Shown here in pieces: positions 32,453 to 43,950 of a stretch of DNA of 64,000 nucleotides. The stretch lies in contig JAULSR010000009.1 of the NCBI GenBank assembly GCA_030512295.1, positions 372,001 to 436,000 of the forward strand, in the 5' to 3' direction. Below the pieces are notes generated by a model, which was not told where the DNA came from, did no database searches, and saw nothing but the letters and a program-made list of their open reading frames with translations. The stretch comes from Bombardia bombarda (lineage: Eukaryota; Ascomycota; Sordariomycetes; Sordariales; Lasiosphaeriaceae). The first letter of the stretch is position 1, and each line of letters starts with the position of its first letter. The translations under genes were made by a program, and so were the position numbers.

Positions 32453-33161
32453 TCACTTCTTGCAGACCTTCCAGTTGATGTTGAGCTGCTGGGTGAAGGC
32501 AACAGTGGCGTCATCATCGGTGATCTCGCCGAGGGCGGTGGCGTTGGTGGTGGTGAGGGCAATGCGGTTGTTAACGTTGAGGATGCCGCTAGCGCCGCAA
32601 GGCGAGTAGATGTAGCTGGCGGTGGGGATCTTGTCGGCCTTGGTGTAGACCTGGCCGTTAGCCCAGATACCGCCACCGGCGATGGAGGTCTGGGTGGTGG
32701 TGGTGGCAGCAGCGTCCTGGCTGAAGTAGTAGGTGCTATAGAAGGTACCAGTGATGCCCTTCTCGAGCTGGGCGTAGCCGTGGTAGGTGGACTCGACGAC
32801 GGAGAACTGGAAGCCACCGGGGTACTTGAGGTTCAGGTGAAGCTGGCAGTTCTTGGTCTTGTCGGTGGGGCTGTATCCGGGTCCGATGTAGGTCTGGAAG
32901 CGGTCAAAGCCGAAGGTGATGACCTGAGGTGCCATGTCAGTTGGTCTGATGCTTCTTGTTATTGCTCTAGTGTCAACTCACAGTCTTGTCGGGCGAGATG
33001 CTGGTCGAGACGGAGCCTTGGGGGCAGCCGTTGCCAGAGAAGCTGGCGCTGACGACCTGGATCTGGCTCGGGTCGGGAGAGTCGGACCAGCCATCAGGAG
33101 AAACCTGGCCCAGGGGGCTGGCGGCGGCGAGAGCAGGAAGGAGGAAGGCGAAAGAACGCAT
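32453..33161 (-). CDS. DUF4360-type small secreted protein
   Basis: Two exons on the minus strand: 33161-32982 and 32923-32453. The intron is 58 nt with a GTGAGT donor and CCTCAG acceptor, phase 0; using ATG 32935 instead would leave the signal peptide unused. Product 216 residues. Residues 1-15 (MRSFAFLLPALAAAS) are a signal peptide. The mature part matches the DUF4360 pattern: VVSASFSGNGCPQGSVSTSISPDKT, VITFGFDRFQTYIGPG, KNCQLHLNLKYPGGFQFSV, YHGYAQLEKGITGTFYSTYYFS, SPCGASGILNVNNRIALT and a C-terminal WKVCKK. Four conserved Cys probably form two disulfides. The family is small, secreted, of unknown function and often highly expressed. Codon use is strongly biased to AAG, ATC and GTC, consistent with high expression. 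Confidence 0.88.
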
Positions 33162-34344
33162 TTTGATAGTTAGTTAGGTTAGTTAGGTAGTTACCAAAGA
33201 CGATTGTTGGAAAGGCGAAGAGAAGAGTTGAGACCGGGAGGTCTTGAGAGAGGCTGTTGTGGAATATTGGTTGGAATGCTGAAGGCTGATGAGTGATGCA
33301 GAAAAGAAAAGGTCGATAACATCGCGGCGGTCCCTCAGTACTTATACTCGATTTCGACGCATTTCCACTTCAAAGCTCGAACATTCGGACCCGAACAACC
33401 CTTCCTCGCCTTCGCGATAGCCCCTTTCGAGCCTCCTCAGGACCAACAGCCACAGACTTCCGGGTGGCGGAAGCAAAGGCGCGCTGGGCAGAAGTATGGC
33501 TTGGCGTCCATGGTCTGGTGTCGTTAATTTGTGTCCAGATTGCCTCAACCGCTTTTCGTTTACCTCCCCCTGGCACCTTTTCTTCCCCCGTGCCCGGCCC
33601 TCGTCTATCTTGTCGCGATACCTCAGCCTCGGAAGCGTCCATTTGGCGCAGCTTGGCATCAGTTCGTCTGGCGTACGATGCTTTTGGTTTGGCTTATCCC
33701 GGCCGGCGGTCAAGGCCGAAAAGCAAAGGGTCGATGTATCCGCATTTCTCCAGGTCCTCTCAGCCTCCATGGTCGCAGCAGCAAATTTGCGGGTGAAGTG
33801 AGGATAAATGAAGTTGATATTAAGGCGGGACATCCAGCTCTTAAGCGTTCGCCTCAACCGGTCATGTCACCCCAACCAGCGGCCGCACCGAGCGCCCAGT
33901 CGACCGTCCCTTTTTGCTTTACAGGTTGCATTCCCTTGTCATCTTTCTATTTACTTAGATATGATTGTGGGGATTTCATTGCGGGTAGCGACGGTTTCTT
34001 TTTTTAGACGATCATTGTGGCCGCACCGTTCAAGCTTTGTGCTGTTGATGAAGCTTGTTATTGTACGACGCCCGTCGCCCCGTTTTTACTCGTTGCAGAT
34101 CGGATCCAGGCCATACTGTTTCGATATTGACGTTTGGGCATTTTCCCTTTGCGGCACACGCAGCTTGAGTTGATGCGACATTGCGACATAGGTAGCTTTG
34201 AGATCCAGTTGTCGGGGAAGGAGTAAGGTAGCTGCTACTGCTCCAGGGTGGTGATCGGCAAAGCAAGCGGCTCTGAGGAAAAGAGGTGCGCACGTCTGGT
34301 CCCTTCCCATCCCATCCTGTCATATCCAATCCATTGCATCGCGT

Positions 34345-34376
34345 GGTCGACCGACCGATCGACCGACCGACCGACC
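34345..34376. repeat. (GACC)n microsatellite
   Basis: Imperfect tandem GACC/GATC units. Non-coding. Confidence 0.8.
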
Positions 34377-35982
34377 TCCGACTGACCAACTATAGCTGTG
34401 TTTTTTTTTTCTCCTGGAGCTAGACCCGGGTCGGCGACGGAGGCTACGGCAATGCATCCATGGGTGCGCGCATGGCCCGCTTCCAATCGGGAAGACTGGT
34501 AGACAGGTACCATAACCCCCCTCCCTTGTCATCGACAGGCACCACAACCACCACCACCACCAGAATGGATGCGATGCGATGCGATGCTGTCTCAACGGTG
34601 CTATTTTTGTGGCGAAGACAGGGCCCGTAAATTAAGCTTAATTGATGGCCCGCCCAGGCATTTCCTGGAGGCTGTCAAGCAGACCATGGATGCTGGCTGG
34701 GACGTGGACTACCTGGCCGGTGGCGTGGTAGGTTGCATCGCCCGAGATCCCGCGGGAACCTTAACAACGGAGCAAGGGAAAATACACCAACATGGCGCCG
34801 CTGTGGTCACCTGATGTGAAAATAGTATGGCCTGGCCTGGCCTTTTGGCGTTCCTCGCATTCAGCAATATTCCTCTCGTGGTGGTCATTGGGTTGGATGA
34901 ACTCGGCTGTAAGGCGCCATCATCATTGTATGACTCTTTGGCCACACCAAGACTTCATATCCGGCACTTCCAATTCCTGTTCACGATGCGAAGGACTTCG
35001 ACCTGTTCCCTGAATAGACTCACGGCTACAATATGTAAGCGACAAACATCTCATTGTCCCCACATGCTATCAAGTCAGCCAAGCTTTCCAGGACGCTGCG
35101 GTGCAGCACTGTTCGCATTCTCCCGGGCCGTGTCTGTCTATCTGTGTGTCCAGAACCAGTGTCCTGGCCATGTTTTGCTGGCGGGTTTCTTGTGATAGAT
35201 ACACAGCAAACAACCAGCCAAGGGCTATTGGTCTGTCACACCGGAATGACGCGGAACCTTTTTATTCAGGCGATTGGTGTATTCCAAAATGAGAGGCCCA
35301 TCCTCGTCCCTTACTTGCATATTGCGGGGAGGCACCAAAGATTCAAGGGCCAGATCGGGCCGGCATCTCGTCAGAACCCCAGATCTGGACGGGCACATTG
35401 GGTCTTGTGCCTGTACCTGGCGCCCTGCCCAGGCGAACTTGACAGCTTGTCACAGCAATCGATCCGGATCGACCCATTCGATGGACCCAGGGAGGAAGGA
35501 ACCGCGGGTTTCTCGGAGAGACAAATTGAGCGTGATTGGTTCGTTTGTGACCAGCCAAGCATGCGATGCAGGTGCAAGTAGCATGGTCTGCATTCTGGTG
35601 GTTGAACCCTCAGAGAAGCCTTGAACCAAAGCAACCCCATGCACGTGATTGCTTCCATGACTGCTCAATACCACATAACTTTGCCTCATTCACTTGCCCA
35701 GAGGGCCGAGAAGCGAATGGGGAGGAGGAATACGGAATACGGGTTAGTTAAAGGATATGGCCCTGGTATCTGGGCAAGTATCCTACCTCTCTACCAAGTG
35801 TTGGAGTGGTGTTGAACTCGGACGAACTGCTCCCGATCAGGGACGGTGTAACCCCGTGCGCAAAAGACCAGCAAGGTCCTTGCCCTTGTGGTTGTGGTTG
35901 ATCGTGATGGAACGGTTGATCGATCCCTCCACCCCTGCAACACCAACCCACAGGAATGTGACGTTGGGTGGCCACTCAGGGC

Positions 35983-36093
35983 CCACACACACACACAGAC
36001 ACACACAGTTAGTCTACCCCAGCCTGGAACTCGGGTTCGTCTGTTGCCCATTTGGCAGAATGGGAAGAGCAACACCACCACCACCACCACCAC
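35983..36093. repeat. CA-repeat and ACC-repeat cluster
   Basis: CACACA run at about 35983-36007 and an (ACC)n run at about 36070-36093, non-coding. Confidence 0.75.
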
Positions 36094-36310
36094 ACCAAAC
36101 AGGGTGCCGTGGTGTTTATAAAGTTTCCGATGCAGTGCAGTGCAGTGCATCCGCCCATGTTTCTATCCGCGGTTGCGGCAAGGCAACCCACACTTCACAC
36201 CATACCCTCTCTCGGACGTGGTTTTGTATCCATTTGTCACTTCAATCTAGGCACACCACTCACAGAGAGAGTTGCTGACTGCGGCGGTGAGTGAGATGTT
36301 TCGTCGGGTT

Positions 36311-36335
36311 ACATACATACATACACACATACACA
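36311..36335. repeat. (CATA)n microsatellite
   Basis: Tandem CATA/CACA units, non-coding. Confidence 0.75.
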
Positions 36336-39300
36336 CTTCTGGAGCGATGCAGTGACCAATGCCGAAGATAACCCAGATTGCACCTTGTTTAGTGATGGGC
36401 GAGTCTGGCTGTTGTAAGTCATCACCGCTGGTCCCAATGGGTAGCAGATGAAGGACAAGAATAGCATCACCAATTGGGGAAATATAGTATATCTGCGCAG
36501 AATATATAAACAGGACATCAGTCTACCAGGTAACACAGCAAGGCAAGGGCGTGTTTCGCTTTATTATCTGGCATATAGCCGGCTCGACAAGCCTGGTTGG
36601 GAATGCTCAAGACAGGGTAAGCGAGCATGGGAATACTATATGTATGCACTCTTGCTTGAGGAGTGTATATGTTTTAGTACGTGATGTTGCGTCGGTGGCT
36701 GTCAGGTTGGGGCTGGCTCTAACTGGAGTCGACGTTTACCAACCCACTGCCAAGAAGAAGGGAAAGAGGTCTCAATATCAGTCGGTACAAGAATGGCCGG
36801 CCAGATATAGACCGGGCCGGTTGTTGCTTTTCTCTTTATACAATTGTTTTGTTTCTGGCTGACACATGTCTACTTTGGTTCGATCGATCGATGGGAGCTC
36901 AGTCAGTACAGTTGCATCGTGAATGGGATCACTCGTGTGTGGTTGCACCCAGGTCGGTCAACGGAGCCATGTGCTATATCTGCAACCGCCATGAGAGAAC
37001 ATTACTAAATGGTATCTCGTGCCTCACTTGCTCGACCCCAGGAATGGCGACGGCGGTGGTATAAACACCACATGTGCTAAGTAATAAATGGGAAAAGCGA
37101 TGTCGGCCAGTCAAGATAGTGGTTGCGCGATAGAGAATAACCACTGTTGCAATTGTTCACATATTGGCAGAGAGCGGATATAGATGAGTGTCTATTTTTG
37201 ATGGTATTAAATCGTTCTTACGGTAAGTCTCAACCTATGGCTCATTCAAAATGATTGAAGGGAAGTCCTACTGAACAAGTCCTCCCAACCCCTGAAACAT
37301 ACCATTATTTTACCTGGTTGCTCCATCAGATCTTCTAATGATCGTCTGGATTGCATATCGCTGATCTACAGCGGGGATGTGGCTCAGATCACGTACATCT
37401 CAGCCAGGAACAAGCAAGATCGATACACCCACACGCACACCAAGAGAAGCCCAATCCTCATGGTTGAGAGCGATGGTTGGGATGGTTGGGAAGGAAAGGC
37501 GGGATGAGCAGAGAGAAACATAACTACCTACCTATTCAGGAGAAAGAGCTATGACCAAGGAATCGCCCAGCCAGCCAGCCAGGTAAAAAATGGTCGGTCG
37601 TACCATCCTTCCCCTTCCAGGCACCAGGTCAGGTGAGGTCCGCGGTCGGTCCACGGCTACCCCAGTATAGTATCTGGGTAACACCGAGGGTAAGGCAGCC
37701 AGTGTCATGGGCCCATTCCATGAGGCTGGCAGCAGCAGCAGCATGGAAAAGATGTAACGCCCGCTCATGTCGCCTTGGACAATCTGAAGTGGTTGCATCT
37801 CATGCACGACGCATGCACGAAGCTCAAGTTCTGGACAGAGACTTGCCGCATACGTACAGACTCATACCGGTAGAGATACCCTACATGGTAACCCGAAGAG
37901 GTTTTATATGGAAGCACTTAGGTAAGGAATAGTATATACGTGCGGAACGGAACGGAACGTTTATTGAGAACAGGGAGATCGCTGCATGTGCTGAACAACG
38001 ATGAGGGAGACGGGCTGGGGGAATGGGTGGAGGGTATTCAGCCGATGGCCGACACGAGGAGTTGGCGACGCGGATGGTGATGGTGACACTGGCCCAGTGA
38101 TTTTGACATCTCGGTCCTCGGACTTTGAGAGAACGGAGTTGCAGTGATGGTGTGCATGTAAGGAGTACCCAGAATAGGTGTATGGGGAGGCCGAAGACGG
38201 AGCTCTCATATGTCTTATTTGGTTGAGGTCATGATCGAGGCCGTAGTCTGCATGTTAAGGGGCATAATGGAATAAAGAATGGTAGAGGGACTTGACAGAT
38301 TATGGACCCAAAGCGGAGAGCAAATTAGGGGAAAGGAAGAGAGCAGGAGGCTGTTGGACGTACATTTCTTTAAGAGGGAAGGTCAAAAGAGGAGCGTAGA
38401 GGAGGAAAAGTATGCCGACATGTGATCTGTACTTGCGCCTTGACCATGAGTGCGTTGGGAACAGCCTCGGGTTGTTCAATAAGCAAGACAAACAGTTGAT
38501 GCCCGCCTTGGTCAATGATATTAACATCCATGTCAGGGGTGACAACCAGCGTGCTAATGTTATCGTGCTAACAAGCCGGCGTAAGAACCAGTCGCTGCTC
38601 TGTTAGTGCTATCGCAAGGTCCACCCCATGAAACAAGGATGGCTCTATGGAACATCAACGTACGCAAGGAAGGGGGAAGGGTCAGCGGTCATTGAGGAAA
38701 TAATGGCTTATGCTGTGAATGAGTAGATTTAGTAGATTCTAACCAGTCGTCACAATGCAGTCTGGGTTTTGATGACGATCAATGCGTGTCAACGTGGAGC
38801 AGGTGGCGGTTTGGCGTGCACTAACAGATATGTGCCAAGGTTCTGAGTGAGCGTGTTAGTGTCAACCTCCTTTTCTGGTGATGCCTACAACGTTTGTGAA
38901 GGTGATCCAAGTTCAAAACAGTTGGACGTGAACCAAAACCTCACAATGAGGTGTGGAAACGAATAATAGGAATGAGTAAATTTTCCACCAAATTTGTTTG
39001 TAAAAGGATTCATAAAAGAGTTTGAAATGAGTAAAGAAGAATTATATGCAAGAGAGAATAAATGCTTTCAATGGTGTAACACATCTCTGTCAGATTGTAA
39101 CAATGATAGCAACAGCATAACCATGTCTATTCAGCCCAGTGTTGCACCGCGTATATATAATGTCAACTATATCCAACAGTTGCCCGTGATACAGAGCTGT
39201 TGTCTGGGACAGTAGGCAGTTGTCCAGTATGGTATCACAATGAACAACAAGCACGGATATGTCTGATCAAACACAACTATGAAGCATCACAGACAAGCAC

Positions 39301-39450
39301 AATCAACTTCGTCAAAACACTGATAATTAAAACAACGCAATTGCCACCTTCATTTATCGTAATACCAATACCAATACCAACAAAACATTACTCAATCATT
39401 AACCCCTCCCCCCCCCCCCCAATCCCCGTCCATCCACCCCCCCAGACCGA

Positions 39451-40970
39451 TCAAACAGTCTCAATATACCTCCTCATCTCCCAATCCGTAACCGCCTCAT
39501 CCCACAGCCTAATCTCATGCTCCCGCGTGCCCCCAAAATGGTCCACAAACTCATCCCCAAACACCTCCCTCGCCACGCTCCCATAGCGCGTGAACCGATC
39601 CGTCGCCTCCCTCAGGCTTTTGGCCAGCCTCACGCCCATGTCATTATCCCCGCCGGCGTCCTCGCCCTTGCCCAGCGGCGGGCAGGGGATCTCGAGCTTC
39701 TTCTCGACCCCGCGCCAGCCGAGCGCCAAAATGGCCGACATGACAAAGTACGGATTCGCGTCCGCGCCCGGCACGCGGACCTCAAACCTCGTGGCGCCGG
39801 GCTTGGCCGTGGGCGGGCCGATGAGCCGGATGCTCGCGGCGCGGTGCTCCAGCCCCCACGAGACGGTGACGGGGGCCCAGAAGTTCTCCACCAGCCGCTT
39901 GTAGCTGTTGATGGTCGGCGCGAGCAGCGGCATCACGTCCGGCAGTCCCTCGAGCAGGCCCGCGAGGAAGTGCCGGCCCAGGTCGCTCAGGTTGGCGATA
40001 TCCGCGTACTTGGGGTTCGTGTCCTTCTGCTCTCGGAAGAAGAGGTTCCTGCCGTCCTTGTCCACCAGGCTGACGTGGCAGTGCCCGCTGTTGCCCGGCA
40101 GGCCGTGCTTCGGCTTGGCCATGAAGCAGGGGGTGATGCCGTACTTTGTCGCGACCGACTTGACCGTGTACTTGAAGAGGCTGGCGCGGTCGGCCATCTC
40201 CTTGATCTCGTTGAACTCGAGCGCGGCCTCGAACACGCCCGGGCCGGTCTCGGTGTGCCAGCCCTCGATGCCGCAGTCGAACTTGGCGCATGTGTTGAAG
40301 ATGTCGTAGAAGTAGTCCTTGTTCTGCACCGGGCGGGTGAGGCTGTAGCCGAACATGCCCTCGGTCAGGGGCGGCAGGGAGCTGGTTGGGTTCTTTTGGA
40401 GGAAGAGGGCGGTGGAGGAGTGGGCGGACTCGGTGGCGGCCTCGGGGACTCTGAACTGGAAGAATTCGTATTCCACTGGTTTTGGTTTGTTGTCAGTAAG
40501 AAGATGGGTGTGGGAGAAGTTCAAGGGAGGGGGAAACACATACTGCCAGACATAGCCCCATATCTTTTACCCGCCATCTTGTCCAGCTGCCTTTTCAACA
40601 GCCCCCTGGGACAGGCCGAGATAGGCTCCTCCGTGTCGGGGTCGTGAAAGCTGACCATGAAGAATGGCACATTGTTCTCCCAGGGAATGCGACGGAAACT
40701 CTGCAGGTCAACGACGGCGATCAGGTCTCTGAAGCCGTTCTCCTTGTTGCAGATCTTGAGCTCCTGGAAGTAGGTCTGGTCGTGCATGTCCCAGCCGAAG
40801 ATGACTGAGCAAAACCCGAAGCCGCTGGACGCGATAGAGAGGAACTTCTTCTTGGACACAAGCTTGCCGCGCAGGATGCCGTCGACGTCGACGCCGGCCA
40901 GCTTGACCGAGTTGTCATTTTCGAGGATGGAGGAGAGCTGCTCGACTGTGATGGGTTTGGTGGGAGCCAT
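39451..40970 (-). CDS. Glutamine-synthetase-fold enzyme, stand-alone type
   Basis: Two exons on the minus strand: 40970-40544 and 40475-39451. The intron is 68 nt (GTATGT...CCAG, phase 1), and the join makes GAMSG-M-EYEFFQF. Product 483 residues. The N-terminal beta-grasp part is VKLAGVDVDGILRGK...GFGFCSVIFGWDMHD. The catalytic part has MEYEFFQF (metal-binding Glu), CGIEGWHTETGPGVFEAALEF (second metal-binding region), KPKHGLPGNSGHCHVSLVD (His at the metal site), NSYKRLVENFWAPVTVSWGLEHRAASIRLI and FEVRVPGADANPYFVMSA. This is the GSI/GlnA-like class found in gamma-glutamyl-amine synthetases and in the C-terminal half of FluG, not the eukaryotic GSII that makes glutamine. The FluG N-terminal amidohydrolase is absent. 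Likely substrate is an amine ligated to glutamate (inference). Confidence 0.85.
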
Positions 40971-42406
40971 TGTCGGCGCAAGTAGAAGCGCGCGATAGGG
41001 GACGAGGAACCAAGGATGAGGGGGTCAATTGGGGGATAGATGCAGATGCAGACGCAGATGCGTGGTAGTTTGCAGTCCAAGAGGTGAATTAAAAATTAGA
41101 TTTGGTATCAATAAGTTCAAGACAACAGATTTGAATCCAACAGGAAAAGTATCGCATGTTTGCTGTCGCAGTTTGGGAAATGGCCCCTGAAAGCATCCCC
41201 CAAGTCGAGAAGCTCGCAGTCACCTTGATAAGCATGCTTGCTGATGCTGTGGCTTTCTCCGATAAGGCGCCGTCCTAGTTTCGGAGACCAACCAGTTTGG
41301 CAATCTCCAATGACGTCTCATTCCGCCGCTGTCCACTGCGTCATCCCTCAGATTGATGACATGTCTGTATTCATAATGGTAAGATGTCGGTGGCTTCTGT
41401 TAGTGTGTATTGCTTTATTGGCGCATATTGGTCTGTGGCTCTAACTGTGCACACCACAAGCTAACTGGACGACTTTTGAATGAGGGGCACATGCAAATAC
41501 AGGCTCACCAGAAAGGTTCACGGCGGGGCATCTCCTCCATCTGGTCAATTCGCCAACCGAAATCGACAGGAACTAGAACTACTTCTTGACAAGTCCCGAC
41601 ATCAGATGGCAAGGACACGAGTTGGTCAAGTACCTATTACCTATATCATTGTCCTACATTTTGTGATCATCTTGCACGTTTCTACACCGCCCTATCTCCA
41701 GGGCATGGCTCCCTGCACGACGCGTCGACCCCGCATTGTCCGACTGGCATCTTCCCGGTCGCGTGACGCCTCGCTCGTTCAGCCCAGAGACAATTGAGAC
41801 CTCTCCTCTCTCGTAACGAGACGTCAGGTTCAGCTGTTGAGCGGTCGCGGCCATCTGATCCAGGCTATTCTAGGGAAATACCGGGCAAGCTTCCGGAGTA
41901 TTACGAAGAGGCACTTGGCTTGGTCCCTTATCACAGGTACTGCACCACCCAGCGGGCCAAGTGGCGCCCGCCCGACCGTTACGGATAGGTAAGCAATGGA
42001 TGTGTACCTAGGGTGGTGGAGTAACCATAACGCCTTTCAGGGGCGGCTTGGGCGGTTGAGCAACTGTTGGCCATGCGCCGTTCTCGGATCTCAAGATAGC
42101 ACGCGGAGGGTCTGCCCGCCATCGACCGAGAGGTACCGATAGGGAATCATTGGCTTTGCTTTTTATCTTCTGACTCACCGGCTTTCCCCCCCCCCCCCCC
42201 CCCTCTCTTTCATCTGATTGATATTCCAGAAGTCTGGAAACCCGAGCTCAACCTCTTTTTCTGTTCGTGCCGGCTTGAAAGTTCAAACTCTCTTCCAGGT
42301 GTCTCGTATCTCTGCTTGTCACCTACCCCGCCGATACCCCTCCGATCGCCATACATACAAACAACACCACCTCACCGCCCAAGAAACGAAGAAACGGAAC
42401 TTCACA
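40971..42406. promoter_or_regulatory. Divergent intergenic region between GS-like gene and SDR
   Basis: 1.4 kb separating two divergent start codons, so it must hold both promoters. A C18 tract at 42186-42203 lies about 200 bp before the SDR start, followed by a pyrimidine-rich stretch. No gene recognised. Confidence 0.45.
42186..42203. repeat. Poly(C) tract, 18 bases
   Basis: Uninterrupted C run in the SDR promoter. Length is likely to be unreliable in any assembly. Confidence 0.85.
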
Positions 42407-43454
42407 ATGGGTCGTCTGGAGGGCAAGAACGCCATCATCACCGGCGCTGCTGGGTAAGCTGCCTCTCCCGACGATTACCTCTGCCAACTGTCCAAACTTG
42501 CGCCATGCGTATTGGTCACTGTACACGACAGAAACCAAGGGCGATCTGTTCTACCTGTCGACGAGCCATGACGGCTGACCCCCCAATGACAGAGGCATCG
42601 GTCTCGAGACCACCATTCTCTTCGCCAAGGAGGGTGCCAGCGTGCTCATGGCCGACATCTCGGCTCCGGCCCTGGAAAAGGCCCTGGCCAAGGTGAAGCA
42701 GCTGGTGCCCGGCGCAAAGCGCGTTGAGACGATAGTATGCCCGCCTCCCCACCTCTCCACCACCCCCAACACATAGACTGACCCCCTTCCTACCACACAG
42801 ATTTGCGACGTCTCCAAGGAACCCCAAGTCGAAGCCATGGTCAACACGCTCGACTCCTGGGGCGGCGTCGACGTCATGTTCAACAACGCCGGCATCATGC
42901 ACGCGCGCGACGACGACGCCATCGGCACCCCCGAGGACATCTGGGACCTGACCCAGGCCATCAACGTCAAGGGCGTCTGGTTCGGCAGCAAGCACGCCGT
43001 CCTGTCGCTCCGCCGCCATAGCAAGCCCAAGGGCAGCATCATCAACACGGCCTCGGTCGTCGCCCTCGTCGGCAGCGCCACCCCGCAGCTCGCCTACACC
43101 GCCAGCAAGGGCGCCGTGCTCGCCATGACGCGCGAGCTCGCCATCGTACACGCCCGCGAGGGCTACCGCTTCAACAACCTGTGCCCGGCCCCGCTCAACA
43201 CCCCGCTGCTGCAGGACTGGCTCGGCGACGACAAGGAGAAGCGCCTGCGCAGGGAGATCCACTTCCCCGCGGGCCGCTTCGGCGAGGCGATCGAGCAGGC
43301 GCAGGCGGTGCTGTTCTTGGCCAGCGACGAGAGCAGTTTTGTCAATGGGCATGACTTTGTCGTGGATGGCGGCATGACCAAGGCCTATGTGACGCCTGAG
43401 GGGCCAGCGCCAGCACCGCCGCTGAACAATGCCAGCAAGGAGAGGTTGGATTAG
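42407..43454 (+). CDS. Short-chain dehydrogenase/reductase (classical SDR)
   Basis: Three exons: 42407-42453, 42593-42734 and 42801-43454. Introns of 139 and 66 nt have GTAAGC and GTATGC donors. Product 280 residues. TGAAGGIG at 12-19 is the Rossmann cofactor loop and is split by intron 1. NNAG is at 91-94. Asn118 (INVKG), Ser148 (NTAS), Tyr162 and Lys166 (YTASK) form the catalytic tetrad. Then come PLNTP and the C-terminal FVNGHDFVVDGGMTKAYV, typical of NAD(P)(H)-dependent alcohol or sugar dehydrogenases of the 2,5-diketo-gluconate/3-oxoacyl-reductase-like group. No targeting signal, so probably cytosolic. Substrate unknown. It is divergent from the GS-fold gene, but a shared pathway is not evident. 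Confidence 0.88.
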
Positions 43455-43950
43455 GGGGGGAGAGGATTCTTTTTGCGATGCTGTTTAGGCGTATGGAGTT
43501 GTCGTGGCTGAGATATGAGATCAGACTATGACGGGATTTTGAACTGAACATAGATTGCGAGCAAGTACAATAGTGATTGCCGTGATAATCGTGGAATACA
43601 CAGCTCAGTTTTGCCCCTGCACATAAGTCATTTGCTTTGTCATTCTCATGACCTTGCCTCGGCGTGTTAGTAGTTGTGGTTTATCATGTTTTCCTTTACG
43701 TTTCATACATTTCACATCTGCCAGTCGTTGGCCCAGCTTTCTGTGACACAGCATGACGATGAGAACAAGTGAGATGGTGGTGTCAGCATGATCTCGATAC
43801 AAGATGCTTTGATTCATATAGTAACGAGTACAAGAAATGCAAGATTGGAAGCCGACTTCTTAAAACTCATCTGCAGCAACGACTATGCATAAAACCAAAA
43901 CGCCATCCAATGCACACACCCACCCTCTCTTCACTCACCAAGGCCCTTCC
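43455..43950. terminator. Convergent 3' flanks of SDR and methylisocitrate lyase
   Basis: About 500 bp between two convergent stop codons. It should hold both polyadenylation regions. No gene recognised. Confidence 0.5.

Larger units (their letters stand above)
33162..39450. other. Six-kilobase region without a recognised gene
   Basis: Probably begins with the promoter of the DUF4360-type gene (pyrimidine- and purine-rich to about 33340). Beyond this only short frames without motifs are seen. Microsatellites are concentrated at 34345-36335. Poly(C) of 13 at 39408-39420. No transposase, reverse transcriptase or RNA gene recognised. Confidence 0.45.

Noticed and set aside
34345..36335. Clustered simple repeats as a possible CRISPR-like or centromeric array
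   Set aside because: Units are 2-4 bp microsatellites without spacers, ordinary in fungal intergenic DNA.
39517..40647. 376-codon open frame opposite the GS-like gene
   Set aside because: Antisense shadow; crosses the real intron and has no recognisable domain.
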